Source of the DNA: a virus
Virus record (IMG/VR): IMGVR_UViG_3300025430_000015
Coordinates: 1-64,000 of that record
Length of the DNA stretch: 64,000 bases
Reading direction: 5' to 3' (one strand)
A model generated the notes under the pieces. The model ran no database searches. It worked only from the letters and a program-made list of their open reading frames with translations, and was not told the DNA's origin. Below, one piece after another: positions 35,158-42,821 of the stretch. Each line of letters begins with the position of its first letter. Positions within the stretch are counted from its first letter, which is position 1. The translations under genes were made by a program, and so were the position numbers.

Positions 35158-35182
35158 TTTTCTCTGTTGTTTATGGTAATAT
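35154..35182 (+). promoter_or_regulatory. promoter TTGATT-N17-TAATAT for the helicase gene, likely leaderless
   Basis: TTGATT (35154-35159), a spacer of 17 and TAATAT (35177-35182) preceded by TGG, an extended -10. The ATG at 35189 lies seven bases after the -10, where transcription would normally start, and no ribosome site fits between, so the mRNA is probably leaderless. The -35 box overlaps the stop of the last tail gene. Confidence 0.65.
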
Positions 35183-35188
35183 TTACTC

Positions 35189-37048
35189 ATGCCTTCAGAG
35201 AAGACTATATATGTTCAAAAGAGTAAATTACTCAATGGAGTACTAAGATACAGCTCCTTGGACCCTGAAGTCAAGAAAAAACTTTTGATGCTTGATAATT
35301 ACGGTACTTTAAAAAACCGTGACAGGATTGATGAGTTTGCTCAGCTTGTAGAAAATAATGATTATTCTTTAATTTTTGAGGATAAAGAAGCTGAAAACGA
35401 TTTTATAGATTTACAGATGTGCAGTTCTGAACCATATGAAGTTAATAGCCCTTTTTTGGTTGAGAACCATTTATTCCCTTTTCAGCATGTTGGACTTAAT
35501 TATGTCTGGAAGCAAATGCTCTCAGAAAACCCACAAGTATTAGTCCAGTGGGATACAGGTGCAGGCAAAACTTTATTGAGTTGCCTCACTAGCCAGAAAC
35601 TGTTTGATCATGGTGCCATTGACAAGGTGCTGGTCTTTTCAAAGAAGATCAAACAATACGACTGGGAACAGGAGTTTAAGCGGATGACACACTTAACTGT
35701 TGAACGTGTAACAGAAAAGATGACTCGCAAAGCTCGCCACGCCATGTACGAAAAAAACACTAACCAAGTATTAGTTCTTAACTACGAAAAAGTACGTGAA
35801 GGCAATATGGCTAAAGTGCCAGGCCAGAGAAAGAAAGTTAAGTCCTACGACCGTACAGATTTATTGCAAATTCTGAACATGATCAAGGGGCAACGTGTAC
35901 TTATCATTATTGATGAAGCACAAAAAATCAACAGCGGAGAAAGTCTGTTGGGAGAAGGTTTTCATACTCTTATTAACACACCGGATAGCGAAACAAAAGC
36001 TCTAGCATTAACGGCTACACCATATACGACTAGCCCATTGAACATCCGTAATATTTTTTCTGTAGTAGCCCCTGGTATTCCTGACGTTAGTGACATGAAA
36101 CGTGATGTTTTTAAACGTTTTTACGGTAAAGAGTTCAGCATGTATAGCAATGGTTTTGTACAAGAACTATATGTAAAAGAATGGGATCGTGCAAAACTTT
36201 CTTTATTAGGTAAGAAACACGAAAATTGGACTCACATTGCAATGAAAAGCGATCCCATTATTGCTGCACAGTTCCCTGAAAGCACTCCAAAAAAGCTTGT
36301 ATATGAACTTTCTGATATTGACCGTGCTATTTATGATTGGGCTGAAGAACAAGCTCGTGAACGTTATAATCCAGATAACCAAGTTGCTAACTGGAGCTAT
36401 ATTGACGTACTCCGTATGATTTGCAATACCACTGAAGGTCTTAAAAACAGTAATGGTAAGTTTGCTAAAGAAATTGTTGCAGAGTTTGGTAATGACATCA
36501 GCATCCAGAATAGTGCAAAATATCAGTTGATTATAAATAATCTTGACGTTTATTTTGAAAAAAATGAAAAAGTTGTTTTGTTTACATATTGGACAAACGG
36601 CACTCTATTTCCATATTACGAAGCGTTAAAAGCACAATACCCAGATGTTCTTATTTTGCCTATCTGGGGAGTTGGAATGAGCACTGATCAGTCAGCAGAA
36701 AACATGAAACTATTTAATGCTGCTAAAGGTCCAGCTGTATTAATTACAAGTGATGTACTCCAAGAAGGTGCAAACCTTTATGCACCATACCTTTGGAACA
36801 TTGAAGTACCACGTACATATGCAGATTACAAACAACGTAAAGATCGTATCAATCGTGCCGATTCTCGCTCAAAAGGAGTTGACAAAACATGGGTATATCG
36901 TCCAGTAGCTGTAAATACTATTGAAGAAAGAGTAGATGCAAAAGTTTTGAGACGGAGAGCGGAAGCAGAAGCAATTCGTGGTATTATAGACGAGCATGCT
37001 GACATGGAAGACACTATTGATGTAACACCGTTTGGATTTTTGTTTTAA
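35189..37048 (+). CDS. SF2 DNA/RNA helicase (SNF2/DEAD-like)
   Basis: 619 residues. Motif I QWDTGAGKTLLS at residues 119-130, motif II IIIDEAQKIN (DEAQ box), motif III ALTATPY, and motif VI-like NRADSRSKG near the C-terminus make this a superfamily 2 ATPase. The C-terminal RecA-like domain contains VVLFTYW and VLITSDVLQEGANLY. Such phage helicases act in replication, recombination or transcription-coupled remodelling. It has its own promoter and is the first gene after the tail block. Confidence 0.85.
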   Translation: MPSEKTIYVQKSKLLNGVLRYSSLDPEVKKKLLMLDNYGTLKNRDRIDEFAQLVENNDYSLIFEDKEAENDFIDLQMCSSEPYEVNSPFLVENHLFPFQHVGLNYVWKQMLSENPQVLVQWDTGAGKTLLSCLTSQKLFDHGAIDKVLVFSKKIKQYDWEQEFKRMTHLTVERVTEKMTRKARHAMYEKNTNQVLVLNYEKVREGNMAKVPGQRKKVKSYDRTDLLQILNMIKGQRVLIIIDEAQKINSGESLLGEGFHTLINTPDSETKALALTATPYTTSPLNIRNIFSVVAPGIPDVSDMKRDVFKRFYGKEFSMYSNGFVQELYVKEWDRAKLSLLGKKHENWTHIAMKSDPIIAAQFPESTPKKLVYELSDIDRAIYDWAEEQARERYNPDNQVANWSYIDVLRMICNTTEGLKNSNGKFAKEIVAEFGNDISIQNSAKYQLIINNLDVYFEKNEKVVLFTYWTNGTLFPYYEALKAQYPDVLILPIWGVGMSTDQSAENMKLFNAAKGPAVLITSDVLQEGANLYAPYLWNIEVPRTYADYKQRKDRINRADSRSKGVDKTWVYRPVAVNTIEERVDAKVLRRRAEAEAIRGIIDEHADMEDTIDVTPFGFLF

Positions 37049-37049
37049 T

Positions 37050-37078
37050 TTGACTCTGGTCCCATATCGTGATATGTT
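37050..37078 (+). promoter_or_regulatory. promoter TTGACT-N17-TATGTT (TG-extended)
   Basis: TTGACT (37050-37055), 17 bases, TATGTT (37073-37078), with TGA directly before the -10. It lies just after the helicase stop and about 70 bases before the Rpf-like lysin. A GAAGGGAG ribosome site at about 37091 precedes a TTG that encodes only KTN before a stop, possibly a leader peptide. Confidence 0.6.
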
Positions 37079-37146
37079 TTATAAACTTAAAGAAGGGAGA
37101 TCTATTGAAAACTAACTGACCTTATTGTTAGAGAGATAGGATAATC

Positions 37147-37553
37147 TTGAGACGTTTAATTACAATCTCAGTATTAGCTGTCAGTATGGTTATTAATCAT
37201 GTTGGAGCTAGCACCCCAAAAGTATTAACAAACAAAGAAACACCAAAAGTGGTTCAAAAGATTAAAAAAGTAGTATATCCAGTGATATTGTTTTCTAGGC
37301 CAATTATGTTGGCTTGGGAAAAAGTTAACATCTGTGAAATGGGTGGTAACTGGCATTACATAGGCCCCTACTACAGTGGTGGACTAGGAATGACTAATAT
37401 TAACTGGATTATATTAACTGGATTAAATTTGGCGGTTTAAAATTTGCCAAGAATGCAGGATTAGCAACACCAGAAGAGCAGGTAACAATTGCTCGTGAGA
37501 TCGAAAAAAGTGGCTACGTTCCTGACCAATATGGTTGCGGACAAGGCTGGTAG
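37147..37553 (+). CDS. Rpf-type transglycosylase-like secreted lysin (frame broken)
   Basis: TTG start gives a signal peptide (RRLITISVLAVSMVINHVGAS). The rest is a resuscitation-promoting-factor-like domain: WEKVNICEMGGNW with the catalytic Glu after Cys, YYSGGLGMTNINW, then FGGLKFAKNAGLATPEEQVTIA and a closing CGQGW. The frame as read stops at 37440 because of a 14-base tandem duplication (37397-37425). Deleting one copy gives NINWIKFGGLKF and a complete 130-residue protein ending at TAG 37551-37553. Rpf domains cleave actinobacterial peptidoglycan. It may help lysis or act on dormant hosts. Confidence 0.75.
37397..37425 (+). repeat. 14-base tandem duplication in the Rpf-like gene
   Basis: TATTAACTGGATTA is present at 37398-37411 and 37412-37425 with no spacer (15 bases match across the junction). 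The period of 14 shifts the frame and separates the two halves of a conserved domain. Confidence 0.95.
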
Positions 37554-37568
37554 AGGAGAAAATAATAA

Positions 37569-37784
37569 ATGGCAATTAATAAGTATGATCAGATCCAACG
37601 AGACATGATGGACATGATCACCAGTGGTCAGATGCATAGTACCTTGATTGGTAAGACCATTGCTGTGGGCGGAAATAGCCCACGATCACTCCAAGAAATT
37701 GAAGATTTTGTAGAATATATCATAAATTTGCTTAAAAAAGCAGAGCAATTCCGAAAGGATAATGTAAAAAAGAGCAAAAGATAG
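37569..37784 (+). CDS. small helical protein of unknown function
   Basis: 71 residues after an AGAGGAG ribosome site. Two charged helices (YDQIQRDMMDMITSG and LQEIEDFVEYIINLLKKAEQF) are separated by a Gly-rich turn, and the C-terminus is Lys-rich. No family recognised. Confidence 0.6.
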   Translation: MAINKYDQIQRDMMDMITSGQMHSTLIGKTIAVGGNSPRSLQEIEDFVEYIINLLKKAEQFRKDNVKKSKR

Positions 37785-37817
37785 CTAATGAAGTGAGAGA
37801 GCTTTACAGCCTCTCCA

Positions 37818-37883
37818 GAAGGGCCTGGTCTTCCTCGGGAGTTGCAGTCGGTGTTCATACCTTGACTCCTCCCGAGGCCCTTC
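37818..37883 (+). ncRNA. strong bulged hairpin before the WhiB-like gene
   Basis: CTCGGGAG (37834-37841) pairs with CTCCCGAG (37869-37876), and GAAGGGC (37818-37824) pairs with GCCCTTC (37877-37883). This forms a 15-pair stem with a nine-base bulge and a loop of about 27. It is GC-rich in an AT-rich genome. No T run follows, so it is not a classic terminator. The WhiB-like ATG 25 bases downstream lacks a ribosome site. It may be a regulatory leader or small RNA; the type is unknown. Confidence 0.5.
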
Positions 37884-37907
37884 CAGCTATCAATCTTTCC
37901 AATAATT

Positions 37908-38393
37908 ATGGATACTAAAATTGATTATAAATGGCAAAAAGAGTCTGCCTGTAAAGGAATGGATATTGAGTTGTTCTATCCATCGCATGGTAAAGCTCCA
38001 TCAAAACAACTATCAGACAAATGCGATGGTTGTCCAGTATCCACACAATGCCTTGATCATGCACTCAAATATGAAGAATATGGGCATTGGGCTAATACAG
38101 GACCAACTGAACGTAGAGAATTACGTAATAAACTTGGCATAGAATTGGTTAATATTAATATTGCGTTTCTAAATAATCAATATATTGAAGAAGAAGAAAA
38201 AGTTGAATCTACTTCTATAAAAATTAAAGGACGTGGTCGTAGACCAGCAGATTGTGGGACACGTTCTGGTTATGGTGCACACAGGCGAAAAAAAGAAATC
38301 CCATGCGAAGCATGCCGTGCTGCACAGAATGCAAGCGTTAAAGAGTTTAATAAAAATAAAAAAGACAAAGAAAGTGATCCATTTTATCAATGA
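37908..38393 (+). CDS. WhiB-like iron-sulfur transcription regulator
   Basis: 161 residues. Cys15, Cys39, Cys42 and Cys48 (C-x2-C-x5-C in KCDGCPVSTQCLDHAL) are the [4Fe-4S] ligands of WhiB proteins. The usual GVWGG turn is replaced by GHWANTGPTERR. The second half has GTRSGYGAHRRKKEIPCEACRAAQNA, a Cys-pair module also seen attached to actinophage WhiB-like and small regulatory proteins. WhiB proteins are found in actinobacteria and their phages, so this gene is the best host indicator here. It probably modulates host or phage promoters through sigma factor contact. Confidence 0.8.
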   Translation: MDTKIDYKWQKESACKGMDIELFYPSHGKAPSKQLSDKCDGCPVSTQCLDHALKYEEYGHWANTGPTERRELRNKLGIELVNINIAFLNNQYIEEEEKVESTSIKIKGRGRRPADCGTRSGYGAHRRKKEIPCEACRAAQNASVKEFNKNKKDKESDPFYQ

Positions 38394-39085
38394 AAATTGG
38401 CTTAGTAATTCCTGTTCTTAATAATTTTGATCAAGCAATAGATATGATCTATAGTGCTAATAGTGAGCATAATGTAAAGTTTTATATCCAACCACAATAC
38501 CGTTATCAAGTTCCATTAGCTAAAGCATGGAATACTGGTATCAAGAATGCAATTACTGATGGGTGTGATGTAATCATTGTAAGCAATGATGATGTTCTAT
38601 TTTCTGAAAAGACTATAGATTATTTAGCTCGTGAAACTAAAGCAATGCCCGATGATTATGTAATGGCATTCCCAGTAGACATGTTTGATGCTTTAAGTGA
38701 CCCATCACAAATCTTATGGGATGATGAAATAGTTGGCGATGTTTCATACGCTGTTGAAGATCAAAGTTACGCTTGTTTTGCAATACGACCAGACTTTTTT
38801 GAAAAGTGTGGAACGTTTGATGAGAATTTTGATCCAGCTTGGTGGGAAGATACTGATATGAAATATCGTATCAAGTTGCTTGGATACAAAACTATACAAA
38901 CAAGCATCCCTTACGTGCATATTAGACACCAGACTACAAAAAAACTCACTCAACCTCTTAATTCGTTGAAGAGCGGTCAGTATTATGAAAAAAAGTGGGG
39001 AAGTACTCGTAAAGACTTGAAAGAGGTCTATGCTAAGCCCTATAATGATCCTAATATGAGTCCAAGAGAATGGAAGAATTCATGA
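38390..39085 (+). CDS. GT2-like glycosyltransferase
   Basis: 231 residues. MKIGLVIPVLNNFDQAIDMIYSA is the nucleotide-binding first strand of GT-A folds, VIIVSNDDVLF supplies the DxD-like metal motif (NDD), and PAWWEDTDMKYRIKLLGYK is the ED motif of GT2 enzymes. It overlaps the WhiB-like stop by four bases and the next glycosyltransferase by four. Likely transfers a sugar to a virion, DNA or surface acceptor. Substrate unknown. Confidence 0.75.
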   Translation: MKIGLVIPVLNNFDQAIDMIYSANSEHNVKFYIQPQYRYQVPLAKAWNTGIKNAITDGCDVIIVSNDDVLFSEKTIDYLARETKAMPDDYVMAFPVDMFDALSDPSQILWDDEIVGDVSYAVEDQSYACFAIRPDFFEKCGTFDENFDPAWWEDTDMKYRIKLLGYKTIQTSIPYVHIRHQTTKKLTQPLNSLKSGQYYEKKWGSTRKDLKEVYAKPYNDPNMSPREWKNS

Positions 39086-40356
39086 GCAAGATTAAGGTAC
39101 TAGCGTGGGGTGACTATGCTTGTAGCACAGGGTTTGGTACCGTGATGAAAAATATCATGGGAGAACTGTACAAGACTGGCAGCTATGACATTGACGTAGT
39201 TGGTGTTAATTATGATGGTGGGCCTTACGATACAACTCTTTGGCCTGGTCGCCTATGGCCTGCTATTAGTGCTTTACGTACACAAGGACCATACGGAGAT
39301 GTTTTTGGTCGTCAAGTGTTCCTAGACCTCCTTGCTCAAGGCGATTATGACATCGTATTTATTGTTCAAGATACGTTTATTGTATTGGATATTGTTCCTC
39401 AAATTCTTGAATTGCAACGTACTAAGCCAAATACGTTCTCGACTATTTACTACTATCCATTCGATTGTGCTCCACGTGAAGAATGGGTCAACCAATGTGT
39501 ATCTAGTTTTGACTTCCCTGTTGCTTATACTGAGTACGCAAAGAACGAAAGCCGTAAAGTAATTGGTAACATTGCTGATAAGCAAGATGTTATTTACCAT
39601 GGAACCAATACTAAAGACTTCTTTCCACTATCACCAGAAGAAAAGAAACAAGCTAAAAGCATGATCTTCCCTATGCTTCAAGATAAATTTTTGATTACGA
39701 ATGTTAATCGTAACCAAGGTCGCAAAGATGTTTCAAGAAGTCTTATGATCCTTAAAGAATTACGCAATATGGGAGTAGAGGATGCGTTCCTTTACATGCA
39801 TATGCAAGAAAAAGACTTTGGTGGAAGTATTCTTGAAATGGCTCGTGCACTTGGGCTAGATCCAAATAAAGATTTTACTGTACCAGACCCAAGGCAATTT
39901 GGTGCACACAGCGGATTCCCAATTGAATTCCTTAACCAAATCTACAACGCTAGCGATGTTTACCTTACCACTACTCACGGTGAAGGTTGGGGCCTAAGTA
40001 TCACAGAAGCAATGTCTACTAAGACACCTGTTGTTGCTCCTGATAATACATCAGTCCCTGAAATTCTTGGCGATGACCGTGGTTGGAGAATCCCTAGTGG
40101 GCACACCCCATCTCATTGGATTATTAAAGATAATGATAATGAACGTATGCGTCCATTAATGAGCGTTGAAGATGCTGCTAAGACTATTAAGCACATTATG
40201 GATAATCCAAAGGAAGCTGCAGAACGTGCAGAGAAAGCCTATGAATGGGCATCTACAAACACTTGGGAAGCCATTGGTAAGCAATGGATGAATGTATTTA
40301 ATCGTGCTACCAATAAAGCTAAGATGGCACGAAAACTTAAGGAACAGGCAAAGTGA
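39082..40356 (+). CDS. GT4-like (GT-B fold) glycosyltransferase
   Basis: 424 residues from ATG 39082, which overlaps the previous stop; an ATG at 39070 is possible. GTVMKNIMGEL near the start and LITNVNRNQGRKDVSRSLMILKEL at the hinge are GT4 features. THGEGWGLSITEAMSTKTPVVAPDNTSVPEIL contains the E-x7-E donor-site motif. Second gene of a three-gene overlapping glycosyltransferase set, expected to build an oligosaccharide together with its neighbours. Confidence 0.8.
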   Translation: MSKIKVLAWGDYACSTGFGTVMKNIMGELYKTGSYDIDVVGVNYDGGPYDTTLWPGRLWPAISALRTQGPYGDVFGRQVFLDLLAQGDYDIVFIVQDTFIVLDIVPQILELQRTKPNTFSTIYYYPFDCAPREEWVNQCVSSFDFPVAYTEYAKNESRKVIGNIADKQDVIYHGTNTKDFFPLSPEEKKQAKSMIFPMLQDKFLITNVNRNQGRKDVSRSLMILKELRNMGVEDAFLYMHMQEKDFGGSILEMARALGLDPNKDFTVPDPRQFGAHSGFPIEFLNQIYNASDVYLTTTHGEGWGLSITEAMSTKTPVVAPDNTSVPEILGDDRGWRIPSGHTPSHWIIKDNDNERMRPLMSVEDAAKTIKHIMDNPKEAAERAEKAYEWASTNTWEAIGKQWMNVFNRATNKAKMARKLKEQAK

Positions 40357-41117
40357 CTCGACGTGTAGTTAGCATTACCCCATTTTATAACGAGACGCAT
40401 ATCCTTGAATTGCGGCTTGGCATTTTAGAAAATGTGGTTGATCGCTTCTACACGATTGAAGCTAACAAAACTTTTACTGGTCTTGATAAACCAATGCTTG
40501 CTAATACCATCAAGCACCCAAAACACACAGTTGTAGAGATTGAGTTTCCTGAGGGCCTTAGTGAGTGGGGCAAAGAAAATTATCAACGGGATGTTATTCT
40601 AGATTTATCAGAATATAATGATGATGATATTGTTCTTATTAATGACTTAGATGAAATTCCTAACCCTAAAACTATTGAATTTCTTATTGAGAACTTTGAT
40701 CCTGATTTCACATATTCATTTGAAATGGTTATTCATCAATATTATTTAAATAACCAAAACCTTGGTGAAGGTATATGGTGGAAGGCTAAGGCTTGCAGCG
40801 TAGGCGAATACCGTCGAGCTGGGTTTAATGCTACTCAACTTAGGTTAGGTGTAAACTCTTTAAATATCCCCAATGGTGGATGGCACTGGACTTTTTGTGG
40901 AGATACTACATTCATTAAAAACAAGATTGAAGCTTTTGCTCATACAGAATGTAATACTGACCAAATTAAATCAAACCTTGATTTGAATTTTGAGAACAAT
41001 GCTGATACACTTGGTCGTGGATACGAACTAAAACTAGTAGATATAGATTCAGATTTTTATCCAGATTATCTAAAAGATAACAAGAAAAAATACAGTAAGT
41101 ATATCAAGGAGCTATAA
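40353..41117 (+). CDS. GT17-like N-acetylglucosaminyl-type glycosyltransferase
   Basis: 254 residues, GTG start overlapping the previous TGA. VVDRFYTIEANKTFTGLDKPML, VLINDLDEIPNP (DxDEIP) and GGWHWTFCGD are hallmarks of family GT17, whose known eukaryotic member is beta-1,4-mannosyl-glycoprotein GlcNAc transferase. Related genes occur in bacteria and large viruses. Third gene in the glycosyltransferase set. The donor and acceptor are unknown. Confidence 0.75.
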   Translation: MTRRVVSITPFYNETHILELRLGILENVVDRFYTIEANKTFTGLDKPMLANTIKHPKHTVVEIEFPEGLSEWGKENYQRDVILDLSEYNDDDIVLINDLDEIPNPKTIEFLIENFDPDFTYSFEMVIHQYYLNNQNLGEGIWWKAKACSVGEYRRAGFNATQLRLGVNSLNIPNGGWHWTFCGDTTFIKNKIEAFAHTECNTDQIKSNLDLNFENNADTLGRGYELKLVDIDSDFYPDYLKDNKKKYSKYIKEL

Positions 41118-41299
41118 TGGATTTTGATGAGTGGTTAAAATATGGAGTAGATAATGGTTTCTGCTCAGAACAGTTCTGCAGTACCCATGATGGTTTTCCT
41201 ATGCATGATAGCGAAGAAAAGTCATGGGAAGACGGTGGAGACCCTTGTGCACATGTTGTGCGCTTGGGATCATATAATGATTGGAACATAGGAGAATAA
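41117..41299 (+). CDS. small actinophage-type Cys/His protein
   Basis: 60 residues with CSEQFCSTHDGFPM and GGDPCAHVVRLG. Three Cys and two His could hold a zinc ion. I have the impression that similar short proteins with a CxTHDG and GGDPC-x-HVVRL pattern are common in actinobacteriophages. One-base overlap with the glycosyltransferase stop. Role unknown. Confidence 0.7.
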   Translation: MDFDEWLKYGVDNGFCSEQFCSTHDGFPMHDSEEKSWEDGGDPCAHVVRLGSYNDWNIGE

Positions 41300-41301
41300 T
41301 A

Positions 41302-41487
41302 ATGGGTGCAGGACAAAACTTTTTGAATTGGTTGCAAGGAACTTTTGGTGGTAATAATGGACCCGGCATTCCAGACCTTCCACTTCCAATGGGAGATAAA
41401 GCTCCAACAGCAAAGCCAAAGAAAGATAAACCAGCAGTGAAGAAAGCAGCACCTAAGAAGGCTGCACCAAAGAAAAAGGAACAATAA
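41302..41487 (+). CDS. small protein with histone-like Lys/Ala/Pro tail
   Basis: 61 residues from ATG 41302 after AGGAG. The N-terminal half is Gly- and Pro-rich, and the C-terminal 30 residues are KPKKDK, VKKAAPKKAAPKKK, like histone H1 or HU tails. It may bind nucleic acid non-specifically. The stop overlaps the next start. Confidence 0.7.
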   Translation: MGAGQNFLNWLQGTFGGNNGPGIPDLPLPMGDKAPTAKPKKDKPAVKKAAPKKAAPKKKEQ

Positions 41488-41654
41488 TGCACGTAATGTT
41501 AGTACTAATTTTACCAGCATTGTTTTTTATGGGTGTTGGCGCTTTTATTCATATGTTTAGCCAAGGTGTAAAGAATGGTATTTATCAAAAGACCAAAGCA
41601 CCTGAGAAGAAAAACTCATGTGGTGGCAACTGTAATTGTAAATGTAAGAAGTAA
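41487..41654 (+). CDS. small membrane protein with Cys-rich tail
   Basis: 55 residues. Residues 3-23 form one hydrophobic segment (LVLILPALFFMGVGAFI), followed by a basic stretch and the ending SCGGNCNCKCKK with four Cys. Signal-anchor topology with a metal-binding cytoplasmic tail is plausible. It overlaps both neighbours by one base. Confidence 0.65.
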   Translation: MHVMLVLILPALFFMGVGAFIHMFSQGVKNGIYQKTKAPEKKNSCGGNCNCKCKK

Positions 41655-41890
41655 TGGCTAAAGATTTAAATTGGGCAGCAAAGACTATGCTAGAATTAGC
41701 ACAGATCCCAGCTCAGCCAAAACTTATTGCTGCGTTTAGTAATTATAGTGCTAATACAATGTGGGTTAAAGGTGTTATCAAGTCTGCATCGCGTAGGGTT
41801 GTTAATGATATGAGCAACCCTTATTTTGAACAAGCAATGGATATTTTACGTGAAAATGGCATAGACGTAAATATCTATGATACTAATTAA
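41654..41890 (+). CDS. small protein of unknown function
   Basis: 78 residues, mixed helical, with a possible DNA-contacting basic helix (VIKSASRRVV). No family recognised. It ends six bases before the tRNA gene. Confidence 0.6.
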   Translation: MAKDLNWAAKTMLELAQIPAQPKLIAAFSNYSANTMWVKGVIKSASRRVVNDMSNPYFEQAMDILRENGIDVNIYDTN

Positions 41891-41896
41891 AGTATT

Positions 41897-41972
41897 GCCC
41901 TAGTAGCTCAACGGATAGAGCATCGGAGTTCTAACCCGCAGGTTGCAAGTTCGAGTCTTGCCTGGGGCACCA
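41897..41972 (+). tRNA. tRNA-Arg (anticodon TCT), CCA encoded
   Basis: Full cloverleaf: acceptor GCCCTAG with CTGGGGC, D stem GCTC with GAGC, anticodon loop GTTCTAA giving TCT, T arm GCAAG-TTCGAGT-CTTGC, discriminator A and encoded CCA. The anticodon stem has mismatches at its ends (A31-C39 and T27-C43), so it may be weak. It reads AGA, a codon used heavily in this phage and probably rare in a GC-richer actinobacterial host. Confidence 0.9.
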
Positions 41973-41974
41973 AT

Positions 41975-42003
41975 TTGACTTTTATAGTAGTCAACAGTAA
42001 AGT
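41975..42003 (+). promoter_or_regulatory. promoter TTGACT-N17-TAAAGT
   Basis: TTGACT (41975-41980), spacer 17, TAAAGT (41998-42003), directly after the tRNA. An AAGGAG ribosome site precedes ATG 42024. The AATTTGACT context is shared with the promoter at 37050. The TG extension is absent here. Confidence 0.55.
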
Positions 42004-42023
42004 ATTAAAAAGTAAGGAGTTAT

Positions 42024-42377
42024 ATGAGAACCAAAACAAGGTTGCTTAGAAGTGGTTTACAAATAGCACTAGGTGCTGAGCTTGTTTCAGTTAGTAAAAG
42101 GATGAAACAATATCAGAATGAGACTCAGCTTGCAAAAGCTACTCCCATAGAAGTGCCTGTAGCACCGCCAGTAAATAAAGAGTATCAGTATGTCATGCGT
42201 GAAAAAGCAATTAAGCAAATTAATACTGTACTTAATGAACTAATTAATGCTACTATGATGAATGATATTTATATTGAACCAAACATCTTAAACCAGGCAA
42301 AAGAACTTATGGACTTGTTTGCTTGGATTATTGAAAGTAGTCCCGAAGAAAAGGAAGCATATGGAACTCAAGCTTAG
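42024..42377 (+). CDS. helical protein of unknown function
   Basis: 117 residues, first gene after the promoter at 41975. The N-terminus is basic (RTKTRLLRSGLQIALGAEL), followed by a Pro-rich linker and a helical domain. No family recognised. It overlaps the next gene by 17 bases. Confidence 0.6.
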   Translation: MRTKTRLLRSGLQIALGAELVSVSKRMKQYQNETQLAKATPIEVPVAPPVNKEYQYVMREKAIKQINTVLNELINATMMNDIYIEPNILNQAKELMDLFAWIIESSPEEKEAYGTQA

Positions 42378-42666
42378 TGTAAGCATTGGAGGCACTCTCC
42401 AAGTAAAGAACGCCAAAGGCGAATGGGATTGGATCAAGCCAGAAGTTGGTTGTGAGATTATACTTCATCATGGTGAGATCACAGAACAATTGCAAGAGCA
42501 ATTTGCTGCTATGTGGGATCAAGTCGTTGGTCCTCAATTTAAGAATGTAGTCAGCGAACTTATTGCTGAACCAGTCGCTGTTGTAGAAGAAACTACAGAA
42601 GAAGAATCTACAGAAACGTCAGAGGAGAACGAAAAGCCTAATGTAGATGAGGATGATTACTACTAA
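42361..42666 (+). CDS. small acidic-tailed protein of unknown function
   Basis: 101 residues from ATG 42361, with AAGGAAG just upstream inside the previous gene. KGEWDWIKPEVGCEI in the middle and a strongly acidic C-terminus (Glu/Thr-rich, ending DEDDYY). Similar short proteins are common in actinophage early regions. Function unknown. Confidence 0.65.
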   Translation: MELKLSVSIGGTLQVKNAKGEWDWIKPEVGCEIILHHGEITEQLQEQFAAMWDQVVGPQFKNVVSELIAEPVAVVEETTEEESTETSEENEKPNVDEDDYY

Positions 42667-42821
42667 TGACTGAATGTAAACATTGTGGCATGCCAATCGT
42701 TAAGTATCTAAACCCAGGTAGCTGGGACATTATTGGCGAAGACGACAATTGGGTCCACTTAGAAGATCAAAATACTATAACTAAACATACTGCTAAACCT
42801 GATTGGGATACTAAGTCATGA
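42666..42821 (+). CDS. zinc miniprotein, CxxC-WVH family member 1
   Basis: 51 residues with CKHCGMPI at the N-terminus, then DDNWVH and a later KHTAKPD. The layout C-x2-C, W-V-H, and a last His or Cys recurs in three other genes of this window (58827, 59324, 59706). It probably folds around one zinc ion. It overlaps both neighbours by 1-4 bases. Role unknown. Confidence 0.7.
   Translation: MTECKHCGMPIVKYLNPGSWDIIGEDDNWVHLEDQNTITKHTAKPDWDTKS

Noticed and set aside
37821-37880. tRNA-like structure before the WhiB-like gene
   Set aside because: Only about 60 bases long, with no D arm or T loop motif and no plausible anticodon stem; a bulged hairpin explains the pairing better.
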